From Cryptomeria japonica (lineage: Eukaryota > Streptophyta > Pinopsida > Cupressales > Cupressaceae), in NCBI RefSeq assembly GCF_030272615.1, contig NC_081415.1, positions 105,475,796 to 105,539,795 of the forward strand: 64,000 bases of DNA, written 5' to 3'. This document shows, piece by piece, positions 34,680-47,633 of this stretch. The position numbers and the translations under genes are program-made. Position 1 is the first letter of the stretch. Each line of letters opens with the position of its first letter. The notes below the pieces were generated by a model. That model worked only from the letters and a program-made list of their open reading frames with translations. It did not search any database and was not told the DNA's origin.

Positions 34680-35846
34680 TGTTACTACTTATCAAATTGC
34701 CATTAGCTTTTATATTAAAATTCATACTATATATTCTAGTCGGTTAGTATTACCGAATCATGCAATCAGTACACACAGAGAAGTCAGTATGAACAGTCTA
34801 GTCGGTTACAAAAGAAAGCAGTCACAGAACGCAGTATTCACTAAGCTGTTTATCGAGTATTTTTTTATGGCTACTGAGTAGTAAAGTTAACTCACCGAGT
34901 TGATATTCATCGAGTGAAATGTATTACCAGATACATTGAACCTGGACATGCACATGAAAACATGTTACAAGATCGAGGCACATCTAACCGTTATTACATT
35001 GGAAATTGCACTAGAAGATTGTGTATGATTGCAAGGTCAATCTAACCAATGAAATATTTTGTTTATTTATTCATTCGAGGAATCTTGTTTGTAAGATCGA
35101 AGCAATGAATTAGATCACCGCTTTAAGAGATCTATTTATATAGCATGGGAAGAGAGCAATATATATATATGTGTGTGTATGTATGTAGGAAGACTATTAT
35201 AGAGACACAAAGAGGTCACTGAGAAGGTTATCAGAGAACAGTCAAAGAACAGAGTAAATAGAAGGGTTTACTGAGTTACAATATGGGTTACTGAGGTATG
35301 CTATAAGCAAGGTAATCTTATTCTGAGCACATAGAATCTGCTATAACATTTCAAATGTAAAGTTGCAGATATTTGTAATGATTTTATTGTGATATTGTGA
35401 AGTTGAAAGAGAAACCTTTAACAGGGTGAAAGACTCTAACCAAGTCTATAAATTGTAAATCCTCTAACCAGGTGCAAAATTCAGATTAATGTTGTAAAAT
35501 CCTTTAGAAAGGTAGATCTAACAGATCTTGTTACTCCTAACAGGGTAAGCTATCAGAAATAGCTAAATGTAGCTCTAACCGAGCAATCTTTATTATTGCA
35601 GTAGTGAAGTTGTGGGTGCCATCCCCACCGCAGTTTTTCTCTCTAACCAAGAGTTTATGCGCGACCAAAATATATGTGTTATGGAGTGAATCATGTATGA
35701 TTGTTATATGTTTGTTTTAACTTTATTTTATGTTACTGCACTATTTTGTTTATGCATAACAGTAAGGTTATTATTGAAGAAAGGTTTTGAAGTACTGATT
35801 CACCCCTCCCCTCTTAGTACATTAGTTTTCCATATTGGGCCTAACA
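34680..35846 (+). repeat. 3' LTR of element F
   Basis: 1,167 bp from TGTTACTACTTATC to GGGCCTAACA, followed by the TGACA target duplication. By eye about 95% like the 5' LTR. GATTCACCCCTCCCCTCTTAG lies near 35797. Confidence 0.95.
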
Positions 35847-35851
35847 TGACA

Positions 35852-36951
35852 TATTTCTACAACCAATTTGGGCTTTTCATTAAGCCATGGCATGGTGGGT
35901 TTAACCCTACAAGAGAACTTCCATTAAGGGTTCTAGTTTGGGTGAGACTCTTGTGTTTCCCACTAGAACTTTGGAGGTGAGATATTTTTCAATCAGTTAC
36001 TTCATTTCTTGGCAAACCAATGGGTATGTCATAGCAAACCATGGACAAAAAGGTAATCGCCTATGCTCATGTTTTTATTAAACTTAATTTAAGTAAGCCT
36101 CTTCGAGATTCTATGGAAATTATACTAGGTTCCACCTCTTGTATCTAAGAGGTTGATTATGAAACTCTTCCTTTTCATTGCCAAATATGTCATGAATATG
36201 ACCACTTGTAGAGAATGTGTCCTAATTCTAACCCAACAAGGCCTTCAAGTAATGGGTTGTTTTGTCCATCACCTAAGTAGGATAAGTGAAAGCTCCCATG
36301 GTGGAAGATAAAGAGGGTTTCATTTTGGTCAAGGTCCAAAATAAAGGAAAAAGGCAAAAGAGAACACTACATGATAGGCAAACTAATGAGGTTTTTAACA
36401 TACTTGATGCTCTAAAAGATTTAGATCAGTTTCATGAGGCCCTTGCAAGAATGCCTATTGGACTATAGGTACCTTTGAGATCAGAAAAATTAATTATCAA
36501 GGACAACATTCCTTCTATTGGTTCATAGGTTGCATACTGGGATGCTCACATGGACACATATATTCCTTTGATGACTACAAGTGAGGTGGAGAAAAGTGGG
36601 TGAAAAGAGGGGATAGATTGTCTCGGATTAGCCAATTTAGTGGATAATATAGAGGATCCTCATGATTCTGGTAAAAGTAAAGGAACCTCATCAAATTTTG
36701 GGTTACAACAAAAGAATCTCAAAAAGGGTGCTCTTAAGAAGCCTTCCAAGGTGGGTAGGAAAAAAGATCAAGAAAAAGTTAAATTAATTAATGAGACATT
36801 GGTTGAGTTTGGTTAAGTGCAAACCATTGATTCTCACTTCTCTTCTTCTCAAAAAATGCTATTTCTTTCATGTAATATTAGGGTTTTAAATAACATACCT
36901 AGACAAAAGGTTATTCACGATTTGGTTTGTTTTTAGTCTCTGAATATTGTT
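35852..36951 (+). pseudogene. LINE, part 2: end of ORF1 (DUF4283, zinc knuckle) and start of the endonuclease
   Basis: Resumes the ORF1 reading after the F insertion: TYFYNQFGLFIKPWHGGF, LRVLVWVRLLCFPLELW, then a knuckle CQICHEYDHL-stop-RMC at about 36180-36222. This is the DUF4283 plus CCHC layout of plant L1-type ORF1 proteins. ORF2 starts near 36845 with SCNIRVLNNIPRQKVI, the start of the apurinic-type endonuclease. It is cut at 36951 (SLNIVC) by element G. Stops and frame changes are common. Confidence 0.85.
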
Positions 36952-37848
36952 TGTGAGGAAGTTAAGTAGTAGAACAACTTCCTACACTAACCTTGAGAGG
37001 AGGTTAATGCAAATTTTTTTACAGATCATCTTAAACTTTACAGAAACTTAACAAAAATACTCATAAATAACATTCAAACCACAACACACTGATTTATTTG
37101 GGGAAAACCCTTTTGGGAGAAAAATACCACACTCCAAAAGTCGCCCAATATATTATTCAACAATCAAAAACAAATTACAATATATTTGCAAAGAAATCTC
37201 TTCGCAGGAGTACCACTAATCAAAGATTAGAGGTAACTAAAACGCCATAAGACTCTTACACACAACCTCTATCTCATGCATCTCATATATAGGAGATATA
37301 ATACAAGAAACCGTCAAACAATATTACAAAACCATGGGCTAAAACCACCCAATAAAGTATAGCTGACCTTATCTCCAATCTAGATGCCCTAAGACATGTT
37401 AAAAAACACATCAAAATGTGCCCCTCCCTTTTACAACTTATTTATGTTTCTGATACAAATTATACATCCTATTTCAAGAGTACAAAGTTCCAGAGGCCAT
37501 AACTTGTGAACTGTGTGTCCGATTGATGAATTGTTTGAAGCGTCGGAAAGCTTACGAGGTGATCTATCATCTCATAAATTGATACACCATTTAGGACCAC
37601 TTTTAAAGGAATTTAGGGGCCTCTAAATTCCTCAAAATTAATTTTAAACCTTTCATTAGACCCCTCCATAATGGAAACTTTAATATATTCAAAACTAGCC
37701 GTGATCTTGTGATGAAACTTTACCGGAATGCTTATCTAGCAAACTAGAAGCTTTGGGGAGAATTTCACACCATTTCATACTAAAATGAAAACTTACTATA
37801 AATAGTAACCTCATGTAAATTTAAGGTTGAGATACCATTTTCCCAACA
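36952..37848 (-). repeat. 3' LTR of element G
   Basis: The complement starts TGTTGGGAAAATGG (at 37848) and ends at 36952. It is homologous to the E LTRs. The primer tract on the minus strand lies just beyond it (AAGTGGGAGATT, 37849-37860). Confidence 0.93.
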
Positions 37849-37903
37849 AATCTCCCACTTGTCAAACACCTTGCAAGAGCAAAGGAAGTATCAACATAAT
37901 GAA

Positions 37904-40900
37904 TCAATTGCTAGGGGCAATAAGGCCCAGAAACTCCAAACACCATCTAAAATTCTTAGTGCTCACAACCTTAGTTAAAGAATCTATAAACATTCATCAA
38001 ATTTTCTACCTTAATTAGCTTAACCCTACCATCTTCAACCATATATATGAAAAAATGGTACTGAACATCAATGTGCTTGGTCCAGGTATGAAATGTTGAG
38101 TTCTTAGCTAGGAAGATCGAACTCTGACTGTCATAATAAACTGTCATGGCTCCTTGTTTTATTCCAATTTTAGAACATAGTCTCTTAAGACAAATGGCTT
38201 CTTTACAAGCATGAGTAGCTTCCATATACTCTACTTTAGTAGTGGACAAAGCAACCATAGCCTATTGCTTACTCATCCAATTAATTGCACCACCAAATAA
38301 AGTAAACACATAAACACTGGTGTATCTTTTGGTGTCAATATCACCTACCCATTATGAATCCACATAGCCATGAATATCAAGGGATATCATGTCTCCAACT
38401 AAATTACCATGATAACACAAAGAATACTCTGAGGCACCCTTCAAATATCTGAACTCTTTTGACTGCATCCCAATGAACTCTACCAAGATTAGACATATAT
38501 CTGGAAATAACTCCCACTACTTGGGAAATGTCTAGTCTAGTACATACCATAACACACATCAAACTTCCAATTGCACTATGGTAAGGCACTCTTCTTATGT
38601 CTTCCATCTCCGATGGGGATGTAGGACAATCTGTAACAGATAATTTTGTTCCAACTGTAAAAAAAACACACAATGGTCTTTAATCCTACATGTTGAACCT
38701 TTGTAACACTGAATTCAGATACTTACTCTTCACTAGCCATAACTTTATGTTCTCTCTATCTCTTCTAATTTCCATCCCAAGAATGTGCTTTTCTACACAA
38801 AGATCTTTCATTTCAAATTTAGCAGTGAGCCGAGACTTTAGTTTTGAAATCATACCTTTCCCTTTACCAATGAATAACATATCATCAACATACAATGTAA
38901 TGTAGACGAAATAATCACCATCAAATTTATAATAAACATAATGATCTGATTTAGAACTCTCAAATCCCAAACTCAACACATATGTATCAAATTTTTGGTA
39001 CCACATCCTAGGACTCTATTTGAGGCCATATAGGGATTTCTTTAATTTATAGACCAAATTACTTTTACCTTTTACCTCATAGTGCTCTAGTTGTGTCATA
39101 TAAATATCCTCCTCCAAATCAACATGAAGGAAAGTAGTTTTCACATCCATTTGCCCAACCTCTAAATCATAAGCAACAACAATAGAAAACAAAAATCTAA
39201 TGGATGTCATTTTTGCAACAAGAGAAAATATCTCACCATAATCAACACCCTCAACTTGAGAGTAGCCTTTTGCAACCAACCTCGCTTTATAATTCTCAAT
39301 GCTTCCATCTAAACCAATATTTTCTTGAACACCCATTTACAAACAACAAGTTTCCATCCTTCAAGCAATGGTACAAGATCCCATGTGTCATTCTTTTTCA
39401 AAGCTGCCATTTCTTCTTCCATAGCAATCTTCTAGGATTTTGCATCATTCATACCTAGTGCCTCTTCTACAAATTTTGGTTCATCCACATTAGTATTCAA
39501 AGAAAAAATACATCTCCAATCATTAGGTGAATACCTTTTAGCTGGTTGTATATGTCTTGTAGACCTTTGGGCAAGTTGAGTTGGAGGTTCTTCCTCCTCT
39601 TCTAAAGATTAAAAGCTAGATGAGCTCTCATCAACTTCATGCCTATGTAGGGGTCTCGATTAAACTCTTTTAGGTGTAGAAGAGAATTGAATCACATCTT
39701 CCTTTTTAGTCTGTTCTTGCTACAATGTAACAGAAGGAGACTTAATTTTTCTAAAAATAACACTTTTACTATGAATTACCTTTTGTGAAACAGGGTCCCA
39801 AAGCTTGTATCCTTTCACACCATAACTGTACCCAATGAAGATACATTTCACATCCTTTCTCTCCAACTTTGTTTGATTCTCCTTTGGCATGTATGCATAT
39901 GCATCACAACCAAAAACTCTAAGATGTCTCAATGAAGGCTTGTGACTCAACCATGCTTCCATATGCATTTTATCAATAGGGACTAATTTAGGAGACCCAT
40001 TAATCAGGTAGCAAGCAATGGCAACAACTTCAACCCAAAATTTTTCTTCTAGACCAGCACCACTCAACATACTCCTAGCCTTCTCCATTAGTGTCATGTT
40101 TATTCTTTCTACAACTCCATTCTGCTATGGAGAATATAGCATTTTTTTTTGTCTGTTAATGCCACAGTCTCTATAGAATATATCAAAATAATTATAGCAA
40201 AATTCACCACCATTATTATCCCTAAAACATTTAATTTTCTTTCCAGTTTGCAACTCAACCATTGCTTTGAATTCTTTAAATCGACAGAAAACTTTAGATT
40301 TACTCTTTAGAAAATATACCCATGTCCTTCTACTAAAATCATCAATAAATGAAACATAATATGTGGATTTTTCAATTCAAGGAACGTCTATAGGACCAAA
40401 CACATCATAATGAATAAGATCCAAAATACCACAAGATTTATGAGAAATCGAGTAAAACTGAATGTGGTTTTGTTTTGCATAAATGCAATGCTCACAGAAA
40501 TCAAAGTCAAGATTACAATCATTCAAACCTTCAACGGGATTTTTATTTTTCAAGATCCTTATACCCTTTTCTCTAATGTGGCCAAGCCTTTGGTGCCATA
40601 ACATAGTCTTCTTTACAAGTAACTTTTCTTTAGAAGAAAGCGTACCCTTAGGTACCCAAAAGCCATTTCCATCCACTGAAGGTGAAACCCTCAAATCTTT
40701 TGATGAAGTATCCACAGGTTTACTTTTTGCATAAGTGTTAGTATATTCAACAATGTACGTGTCTAGCTTATACAAAGTGTCAAACCTGACACCTCTAAAA
40801 ATTACCATAGAACCCTTAATCATCTTACATCTTGCTTCAGAAAAGACTACCCACACACCCACATCTATTAGTTTTATCATAGATAATAGATTTCATTTTA

Positions 40901-41932
40901 ATCCAGGGATATGCAACACAACACTAATCATTTTTATTCTACCATCAAAAAACCCGATCCTAACTTTACCTAGACGAACAATGTCTAAATGTGAATCATC
41001 ACCCAAGAACACCTTACCTCCACTAAATTCTTCATATTCAAAAAATCAATCTCTATTGGAAATCATATGAAAAGATGCACCTGAGTCAATTAAATGGGCA
41101 TCATTACTTGCATGAGTCACCAAATCTGCAATAAATGCATCACCATCTTCCTTCTCAGAACCAAACTTCTTCTTTTTCTTCTTCTTTTCTTCTTTGTAGT
41201 CCTTATAGATGTGCCTCGTTTTACTGCGATTCCAACAAATGACTTTGGACTTTCAAAGAGATTTAGATCTCCCTCTTTATTTGGACTATCGTGCTTCTCA
41301 TTCTTCTTTCCTTTCTCCTTAGACCTTCCACAAATAGTTAGGGCTTCCTTTTAACTAAGGGATACCTTCTTCTGCGTCTCTTCACCAAGTAGGGCACCCA
41401 CCACATCTTCAAACTTTAAAACAACAAAAGTACTACTGATAGCCATAACAAGAGAATCCCACAAATCAGGCAAAGAACAAAACAAGATCTAGCATTTCTC
41501 CCCTACATTCATCTTAATACTAACATATACTAATCGAGCCACCAACATATTGAATGCTTCTAGGTCATTTGTAATTTGTCCACCCTCTTCCATCTTTGAG
41601 GAATACAATTTTTTCCTCAAGAAAATCTGATTTAATAAAGATTTTGCTTGATACATTTCACCAAGCTTAGTCCATAGCATCTTTGTAGAGTTTTCTTCAT
41701 GGACATTGACCAGAACAGAGTCTACCAGGCACAATTTGATTAGACCCTTGGATTTTTGGTCCATAATGTCATACTGAGCCACCGCAGTAGGATTTGAGGG
41801 CCTTTGGACATTCGCATCAACAACATCCCACAAATCTCGATCTATTAGTAGATCTTTCATCTTCAAGTTCCACATCTGAAAATTTGTTCCATTAAATTTC
41901 TCCACGTTTATTTTTCTTGATGAACTTGCCAT
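37904..41932 (-). pseudogene. Element G gag-pol pseudogene
   Basis: The ATG (complement of 41930-41932) opens gag: KFNGTNFQMWNLKMKDLL, clean for 147 codons. A decayed zinc knuckle and protease region (about 41000-41250), GAG_pre-integrase LWHQRLGHIREKG (about 40585), integrase (about 40460-40100, then MTLMEKARSMLSGAGL at 40097), RT (39336-38686, with YVDDML) and RNase H (to 37904, ending in the SN-stop that E has lost) follow. Frame changes separate gag, integrase and RT, and stops are numerous. It gives useful outgroup codons for E: where E has TAG at 23775, G reads CAG on its coding strand. Confidence 0.93.
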
Positions 41933-42042
41933 CTGAAAATTCCTGCAACAAGATCAAAAATTTTCTTCTACACAAGCTCCCACTCAAATCTGGTTTAGTT
42001 CAAAAAATCCAACAACCCACAACTGAAACCAAAGGTGATCAA

Positions 42043-42054
42043 AATCTGATACCA
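42043..42054 (-). promoter_or_regulatory. Element G primer binding site, mutated
   Basis: The complement reads TGGTATCAGATT two bases inside the LTR. The last two bases (GC in E) are changed to TT. Confidence 0.85.
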
Positions 42055-42056
42055 CT

Positions 42057-42955
42057 TGTAAGAGAGTTAAGTAGAGGAAAAACATCCTACACTAACCTTG
42101 AGAGGAGGGTAATGCAAAAAATTTTACAGATCATCACAACAGTTACAAAAAATTAACATAAATACTCATAAATAACATTCATACCACAACACAATGATTT
42201 ACGTGGGGAAAATCCTTTTGGGAGAAAAACCCCACACTCCAAAAGCCGCCCATTATATTATTCAGCAATCAAAAACAAATTGCAGTATACTTATAGAGAA
42301 AGATCTCCATAGGAGTACTGCTAATCAGAGATTTAGATGTAACTCATTAGCCATAAGACTCTTACACACAACCTCTATCTCACACACCTCATATATAGGA
42401 GATACAATACAAGAAATTGTCAAATGGTATTACAAAACCATAGGCTGAAACCACCCAATAAAGTATAGCCAACCTTATCTCCAATCTAGATGCCCTATGA
42501 TGTGTTAAAATACACATCAATATGTGCCCCTCCCTTTTACAACTCATTTATGTGTTCAATACAAATTATATTTCCTATTTTAGGAGTACAAACTTGTGGA
42601 GGCCATAACTTGTGAACCATGTGTATAATTGACAAATCGTTTGAAGCGCCAAAAAGATCGCGAAGTTCTCTATCACCTAACAAAAGACTATTCCATTTAT
42701 GCCCATTTTTTTAGGGCATTTTGAGGCCTCTAAAGTTATCTAAATTAAGTTTAAACCTTTCATTGGACCCCTCCAAAATGGAAACTTTAATATCTTCAAA
42801 ACTAGTTGTGATCTTGTGACAAAACTTTACCAGAATGCTTATCTAGCCAACCAAAAGCTTTGGGGAGAATTTTGCATCATTTCATGCTGAAATGAAAAAT
42901 TACTATAAATAGTAACCTCAGGTAAATGCAAGGTTGAGGCACCATTTTTCTAACA
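42057..42955 (-). repeat. 5' LTR of element G
   Basis: 899 bp; the plus strand runs TGTAAGAGAG...CCATTTTTCTAACA. Collinear with 36952-37848. Confidence 0.93.
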
Positions 42956-43766
42956 TTGTTTTCATTTTGGAGACTAAAATGTTTGTAGAAGGTATGATGT
43001 GTTTGGCATCCAAGATTTGGGCTAAAGGGCAATGTCAGCTCATAGAGGTTGAAGGTATTTTAGGTGGTGTAGCTTGATTCTGGGATCCTCACAAAGTTGT
43101 TCCTTTATGGTGGATGTATAGTATATCATTGATGTCCATGGTTGATTCAAGTTTGAAATCAGGTGAAGTTAATCTCCTCACCAATGTATATGCTCCAATT
43201 GATATTTTAGGAAAGTATTCTCTTTGGTCTCATATTAGGATCCTTAGGTATCTCGCCCCGTACCTCCCTTTGATCCTTGCTAGGGATTTTAATGCAGTCT
43301 TAAGTATGGTTGAAAAGAGGGTTGGTTTTACTAGGACTGATCAATCTTCAAGGCTCTTGAGGGATAATATTGATCATTTAAATTTAGTGGATAGAAAACT
43401 ATCTAATGGTATGTTGAATTGGAATAATAGGAGGTGGGGTACTAATGTTATTTTTAAGAGGCTTGACAAGTTCCTTGTGTCTAGTTATTGAGTTGGATAT
43501 ATTTGGACTACTAGTTTATATATTATTGATTGGAAAGGTTCAAACCATTGGCATCAAGCTTGACATGGCTAAATATTTTGATTGGGTCAACTAGACCTTC
43601 TTGAGTAAGGTGTTGGGAGCTTTTGGGTTTGGCGAAGAATATATCAAATGGGTCATGAGTTGTGTGACCTCCTCTTTTCTCTTGGTCCTTATCAATAGTA
43701 AGTCATTGAATCTCTTTGGAACTTCTTGGGATGTTTTCCAAGGTGGCCCTCTTTCCCCTTATCTAT
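42956..43766 (+). pseudogene. LINE, part 3: endonuclease and truncated RT
   Basis: FILETKMF (with the catalytic Glu) starts the piece. NVYAPIDILGKYSLW, ARDFNAVL (about 43280; the catalytic DxN is kept) and RRWGTNVIFKRLDKFLVSS follow, then SNHW in place of the usual SDHW. Near 43555 the text jumps directly to IKLDMAKYFDWVN, an RT palm motif. The linker and RT finger region are therefore missing, an internal deletion that I judge to be several hundred bases. RT continues with LGAFGFGEEYIKWVMSCV and GGPLSPYL, then is cut by the insertion at 43767. Confidence 0.88.
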
Positions 43767-45221
43767 TGTAGTGTCATAAATTGTACACCTTTATTGTGTC
43801 CAATTTCACACTCTCTGAGCACCTATTTTAGTATTTACCTTTTCTCTATGCATTATGGGATCTTAATTATAATTAATTAATATTATGGGTCTTATTCCAC
43901 TTTATTACATCATCACACTCTTATTTGGGCCCTTAATCCTAGGTGGGCCCTTTATTATTTTATCTTGATTTATCCTTAATCTTACCCTAATTTGAATGCT
44001 CAAGGAATATTTTGCATACCTATGCATTATGGTTTGAGCTACTGAGATGGATTAAAAATTACAATTCCATTATCTTGCATCCCTATAAATTCAAAAAAAG
44101 GTTGATAGGACCAAGGTGAATCTCTCCTACCTGGTCCCACACTTTCTTTCCTAAATTTTGGGAGGATAATTTGGTAGTTTTTTTGTGTTCAAATTCTTCT
44201 CTATGTCAAAATATATCAATTCGAAGTCAGCCTAATGGTGATTTAAATTATGAAATCCTTATATAAGGCACCCCTCTCAATTCATTTTCAACATTGTACA
44301 TCTTATGCTAGCACTATCATCAATTCAAGACCAATTCTTCTTCCTCAAGAGTAGATTTGATTCAAGGAGAAACAAACTACATCAAGGCATCTTCATATTA
44401 TGGTTCAAATATGATTTCATGATTTATTTTATGATTTTTATCATTTTATTTCATCAACAATGAAGGAATTATCCTAAGAGCATTGGATCAGCTATTGAAG
44501 GTATAATAATCTACATTCAAGCATTTCAATTCCAAGTCTTGAATTTTCCCTCAAAAGGAACACTTTCAATTCCATTTCTATTTCAATTAGGGTTAATTCC
44601 AAACCCAAGGTTTGACCTAAGGCAAACCCCTATCCATAAAACTTTTCTTTCTTCTTGTGTGCAACTACATGTATTTGACAGAGCCAGAAGACTTCAAGAA
44701 ACCTTCGAAAGCAAGTACAAGTCATCTATCAGAAATTCAGCTTGGTTCATATGGACTAGGGCATGCAATGCCCTGGTCCACTTAGTTCAACTCCAAATTT
44801 TAAGGTTGCTTTCCAAACTATCTTAAGACCCAGATTACCAGATTATAGCTAAGAATACCAGGGCATCCAATGCTCTAGTCTTATCAATTTAGCTTCAGAT
44901 TTTAACTATAGGTACACAGTCAGATTCTGTATCCATTTCTATACTTGTTGTGAAGTTTCTATTTTTTTATTAATCAGCATAATCAGTCCAAGTTGCTAGA
45001 TAATGCATGTACCTTCTGATCGTAGGTTTGGAATTCAATTTACATTTTCAACTCAAGAAAAAAGGGAATAAGACTTCAATCAACATTCAACCCTTTTTCT
45101 AATAAAATTAAGGTTGTATCTATTGAGTTCATCCTCCTTTTAATGTGATGCATGTGAAAGTTAGGTCATTTCCTAGTTTACAAAGCATAACTTGTGCAAC
45201 CCTAATTTTCCATCTATTACA
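43767..45221 (+). mobile_element. Solo LTR (1,455 bp) inserted in the RT of the LINE
   Basis: Starts TGTAGTGTCATAAATTGTAC and ends CATCTATTACA. The flanks TCTAT (43762-43766) and TTTAT (45222-45226) are a 5-bp duplication with one change. Removing it restores the RT reading SPYL-FILMVEG. It has a TATA box (TATATAAGGC, about 44269) and a hairpin-rich middle. I see no coding sequence, primer site or second LTR, hence a solo LTR, probably gypsy-type. The orientation is set by the TATA box. Confidence 0.85.
44752..44865. other. Pair of related hairpins in the solo LTR
   Basis: TGGACTAGGGCAT (44752-44764) pairs with ATGCCCTGGTCCA (44768-44780) with one mismatch and a 3-base loop. About 70 bases on, ACCAGGGCATCCAATGCTCTAGT repeats the theme with two mismatches. 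Similar words on the other strand occur near 59930-60015. Confidence 0.8.
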
Positions 45222-47633
45222 TTTATTTATCTTGATGGTTGAAGGGGTTGGAAGATTTATAAAGTCTCATGTGAGACAAGGCCTGATCTAGGGACAAAAT
45301 AGATTGCCTACTCACTCGCACTTGCAGTTTGTGGATGATACTGCATTGTTGGGTTTAGCTAGAGTTTATGATATAGTTAATTTTTGGAAGTCTTTGGATA
45401 TTTAGTTGGTAGCCTCTAGACAAAGGATTAAATGAACACAAGCACTCAATTTTTATTTTTAATACTCCTAAGCCTATTCAAAATAGGATTGTAAGAATTC
45501 TCAAATTTTAGATTGGTGATCCTCCCTTTGTGTATATCAATATTCATATTATTATAGGCTCTTTACCTGATAGGTTTTGGTAGGAGATTTTGGAAAAGTT
45601 TCACAAGAGGGTTACTCATTGGACCTATAGGTGGATCTATTCTGCCAGGAGGGTAACTCTTCTTAAGTTTGTGATTTAGGCCCTTCCTTTATATAAGTGT
45701 TTTGTGTAGGCTACCCCATCTAGCTTCATTCATGAGTCTGATGATCTCTCTCAACAATTTTAATGGGATGTTAATTTGATTTCGAAGAAACAAAGCTTAG
45801 TTAAGTGGTCCTTAGTTTGTAGATTGGAGCAAGAAAGGTGTCCTAGTCTTTGACTTACTAGTTTTAATGTTCAAGAATTGCTAGCTAAGCTTTATTAGAG
45901 ATGGTTTTGTCATCGGGATTTGGATTGGGTCAGGATCCTTACTTTGCAGTATCTGAATGGAGTAGAGAGTTCTGATTTTCCTTGGTATAGCCTTGAGGGA
46001 AATGAATATATGTGATCTAAGGAACTCTTAAAAGATGTGCTAAACTTATTAAGAAGGGGATATTTTGGATTTGTAAGAGAGATTTAGAGGCTCTCTTTTG
46101 GTTTAGTTCATGGGATGGGTTCTCTCCTATCATATCTCTTTATCCACATTTGCATTTCTTGTGCAACATTTTTTGCAGGCAGGTCAAAAAAAAGTGGAAG
46201 ATTATTAAACCTCCCAGATGCTTGGCCAAGTTAAAGTGTTTAGATGGAAAGAATCTCATGAGTGGCCTCTAGGGGATTTTGTTGAGGATAATCAAGAGAT
46301 TAGAAATATTTTGGTAGGTAGAGTTTGTAGTTCCTTAGAGGATAAAGATACTCTGGCTTGGGCCTTGACCTTGAGGGTAAATTATCAGTCGCTTCAGGTT
46401 GTTTGGAGCTAGATAGATAGACTCAAGGGAAGACTAGGGTTCCCTGGTGGAAACAAGTGTGGAGTAAATTCTCTTGGCCCAAACACAACTTATTCATGTA
46501 TTCATGTAATTGTTTGTTTAAAATAGATGTCTCACTTGGGATAATATGAAAAAAAGAGGATTTCAGGGTCCTATGTGATTTTTGTGTAATCATTGTGAGG
46601 AGAGCTCCCTCATACTTTCTTCTTATGCCACTTATCTAAGATAAATTGGCATTCTTAGTGAGGGGTTTGGAATATGGATTCTCATCATGATTCCTCCTTG
46701 TTTGATTTCTAGGGTCTTTTGGTGAACCTTCTGCTAAGACTCCTTTTCTTTATATTGCTTGGAACATAGGTCCTTCCTTTAGTCTTTGGTAGATTTGGTT
46801 GGAGAGAAATAGGAGAATTTTTTGGAATAAATGAATTATAAGTTATCAACTATGAATGTGAAAAATAAGTGGCCTACATGAAACCTTATTATCTAAATGT
46901 AATTTGTCTTCTCGCATAGATCCAAGTGATTTGTTTGTCATTTAGAGGTTGGGTTCAAAGGGTTTTAGGAGGAAGCCCCCTATTCTAGGGGTGATTTTTA
47001 GGTCAGGAACAAGGTTTGTTGGTATGGTTGTTGGCCCCTCCTTCAAGATGTGTTGAAGATAAATACTAATGGTCTGTACATATGCAATCCTAACCATTTT
47101 GGGATTGGAGGAGTGGGTAGAGATAGTTCTAGAATGGTTCATTTCTTCTTCTCTTTGTATAAATGTCATCATAATATATTTATGGAAGCTCTTGATAGCC
47201 TTTATGCTTTGGATATATGTTGTGCCATTAGATGGAGAAAAATCATTTGTGAATTTGATTCTTAGGTTGTGGTTGATATGTTGAATAGATGATTGTTAGA
47301 GGATGTGAATTAGTAATTAGCCTTGGTGATCAAGCATATTGTGAGACTTTGCAAATCTTTGGAATCTATTACAATTTGTCACATTCCTTATGAATGGAAC
47401 AAGGTGACAAATTGCTTGGTGATATGGGATTTCAATAAAATGGGAGCATGGAATGTTAGGGATTGCGGATTCTTATTCTTAGAGTACACTCAAATTATAG
47501 AGGATTTATTCATGGAAGACATAAGAAGGTATTTGTGTTTTTTGAGAGAACTTTGATTGGTTTTTTTATTTTTTGTTTGGTTCACTGTAGTGCTTGTTGG
47601 TCTTGATTTCTCTATAATGCTTTTTTAAAAAAA
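45222..47633 (+). pseudogene. LINE, part 4: RT palm, zf-RVT and RNase H, short A-tail
   Basis: Resumes RT with LMVEGVGRFIKSHVRQGL and the catalytic FVDD (45328-45339). Thumb-like LINE blocks (KRVTHWTYRWI, about 45605), a zf-RVT-like segment (WWKQVWSKFSWPKHNLF, about 46440) and a C-terminal RNase H follow (about 47045-47555: LKINTNGLYICNP, MEALDSLYALD, CEFDS). The first RNase H Asp reads Asn (NTNG). The end is a T-rich 3' UTR and a 7-base A run (47627-47633). RNase H at the end of ORF2 is typical of plant L1 elements. Many stops and frame changes make it non-functional. Confidence 0.87.

Larger units (their letters stand above)
21797..35846 (+). mobile_element. Element F: non-autonomous LTR retrotransposon with two unusual ORFs
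   Basis: LTRs start TGTTACTACTTATC and end GGCCTAACA; the 5-bp duplication TGACA lies at 21792-21796 and 35847-35851. Without the nested element E, F is about 8.0 kb. It has a TGGTATCAGAGC primer site and several GGGGAG tracts before the 3' LTR, so it replicates like a copia element. Its 5.7 kb interior contains no protease, integrase, RT or RNase H block in any frame. Instead it has a coiled-coil/zinc-knuckle ORF and a 1,122-codon ORF. It is inserted in ORF1 of the LINE. Confidence 0.93.
36952..42955 (-). mobile_element. Element G: copia retrotransposon related to E, minus strand
   Basis: Ends read TGTGAGGAAG and CTAACA on the plus strand, and TTGTT flanks both sides (36947-36951 and 42956-42960). 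LTRs are 897 and 899 bp and look about 87-90% alike by eye, so it is clearly older than E. It lies in the endonuclease of the LINE: reading across it joins SLNIVC to FILETKMF. Confidence 0.95.

Noticed and set aside
20599-47633. A clean LINE target-site duplication
   Set aside because: The flanks near 20940-20965 and 47634-47670 look alike only because both encode the same copia motif; no matching 7-20 bp duplication could be shown.
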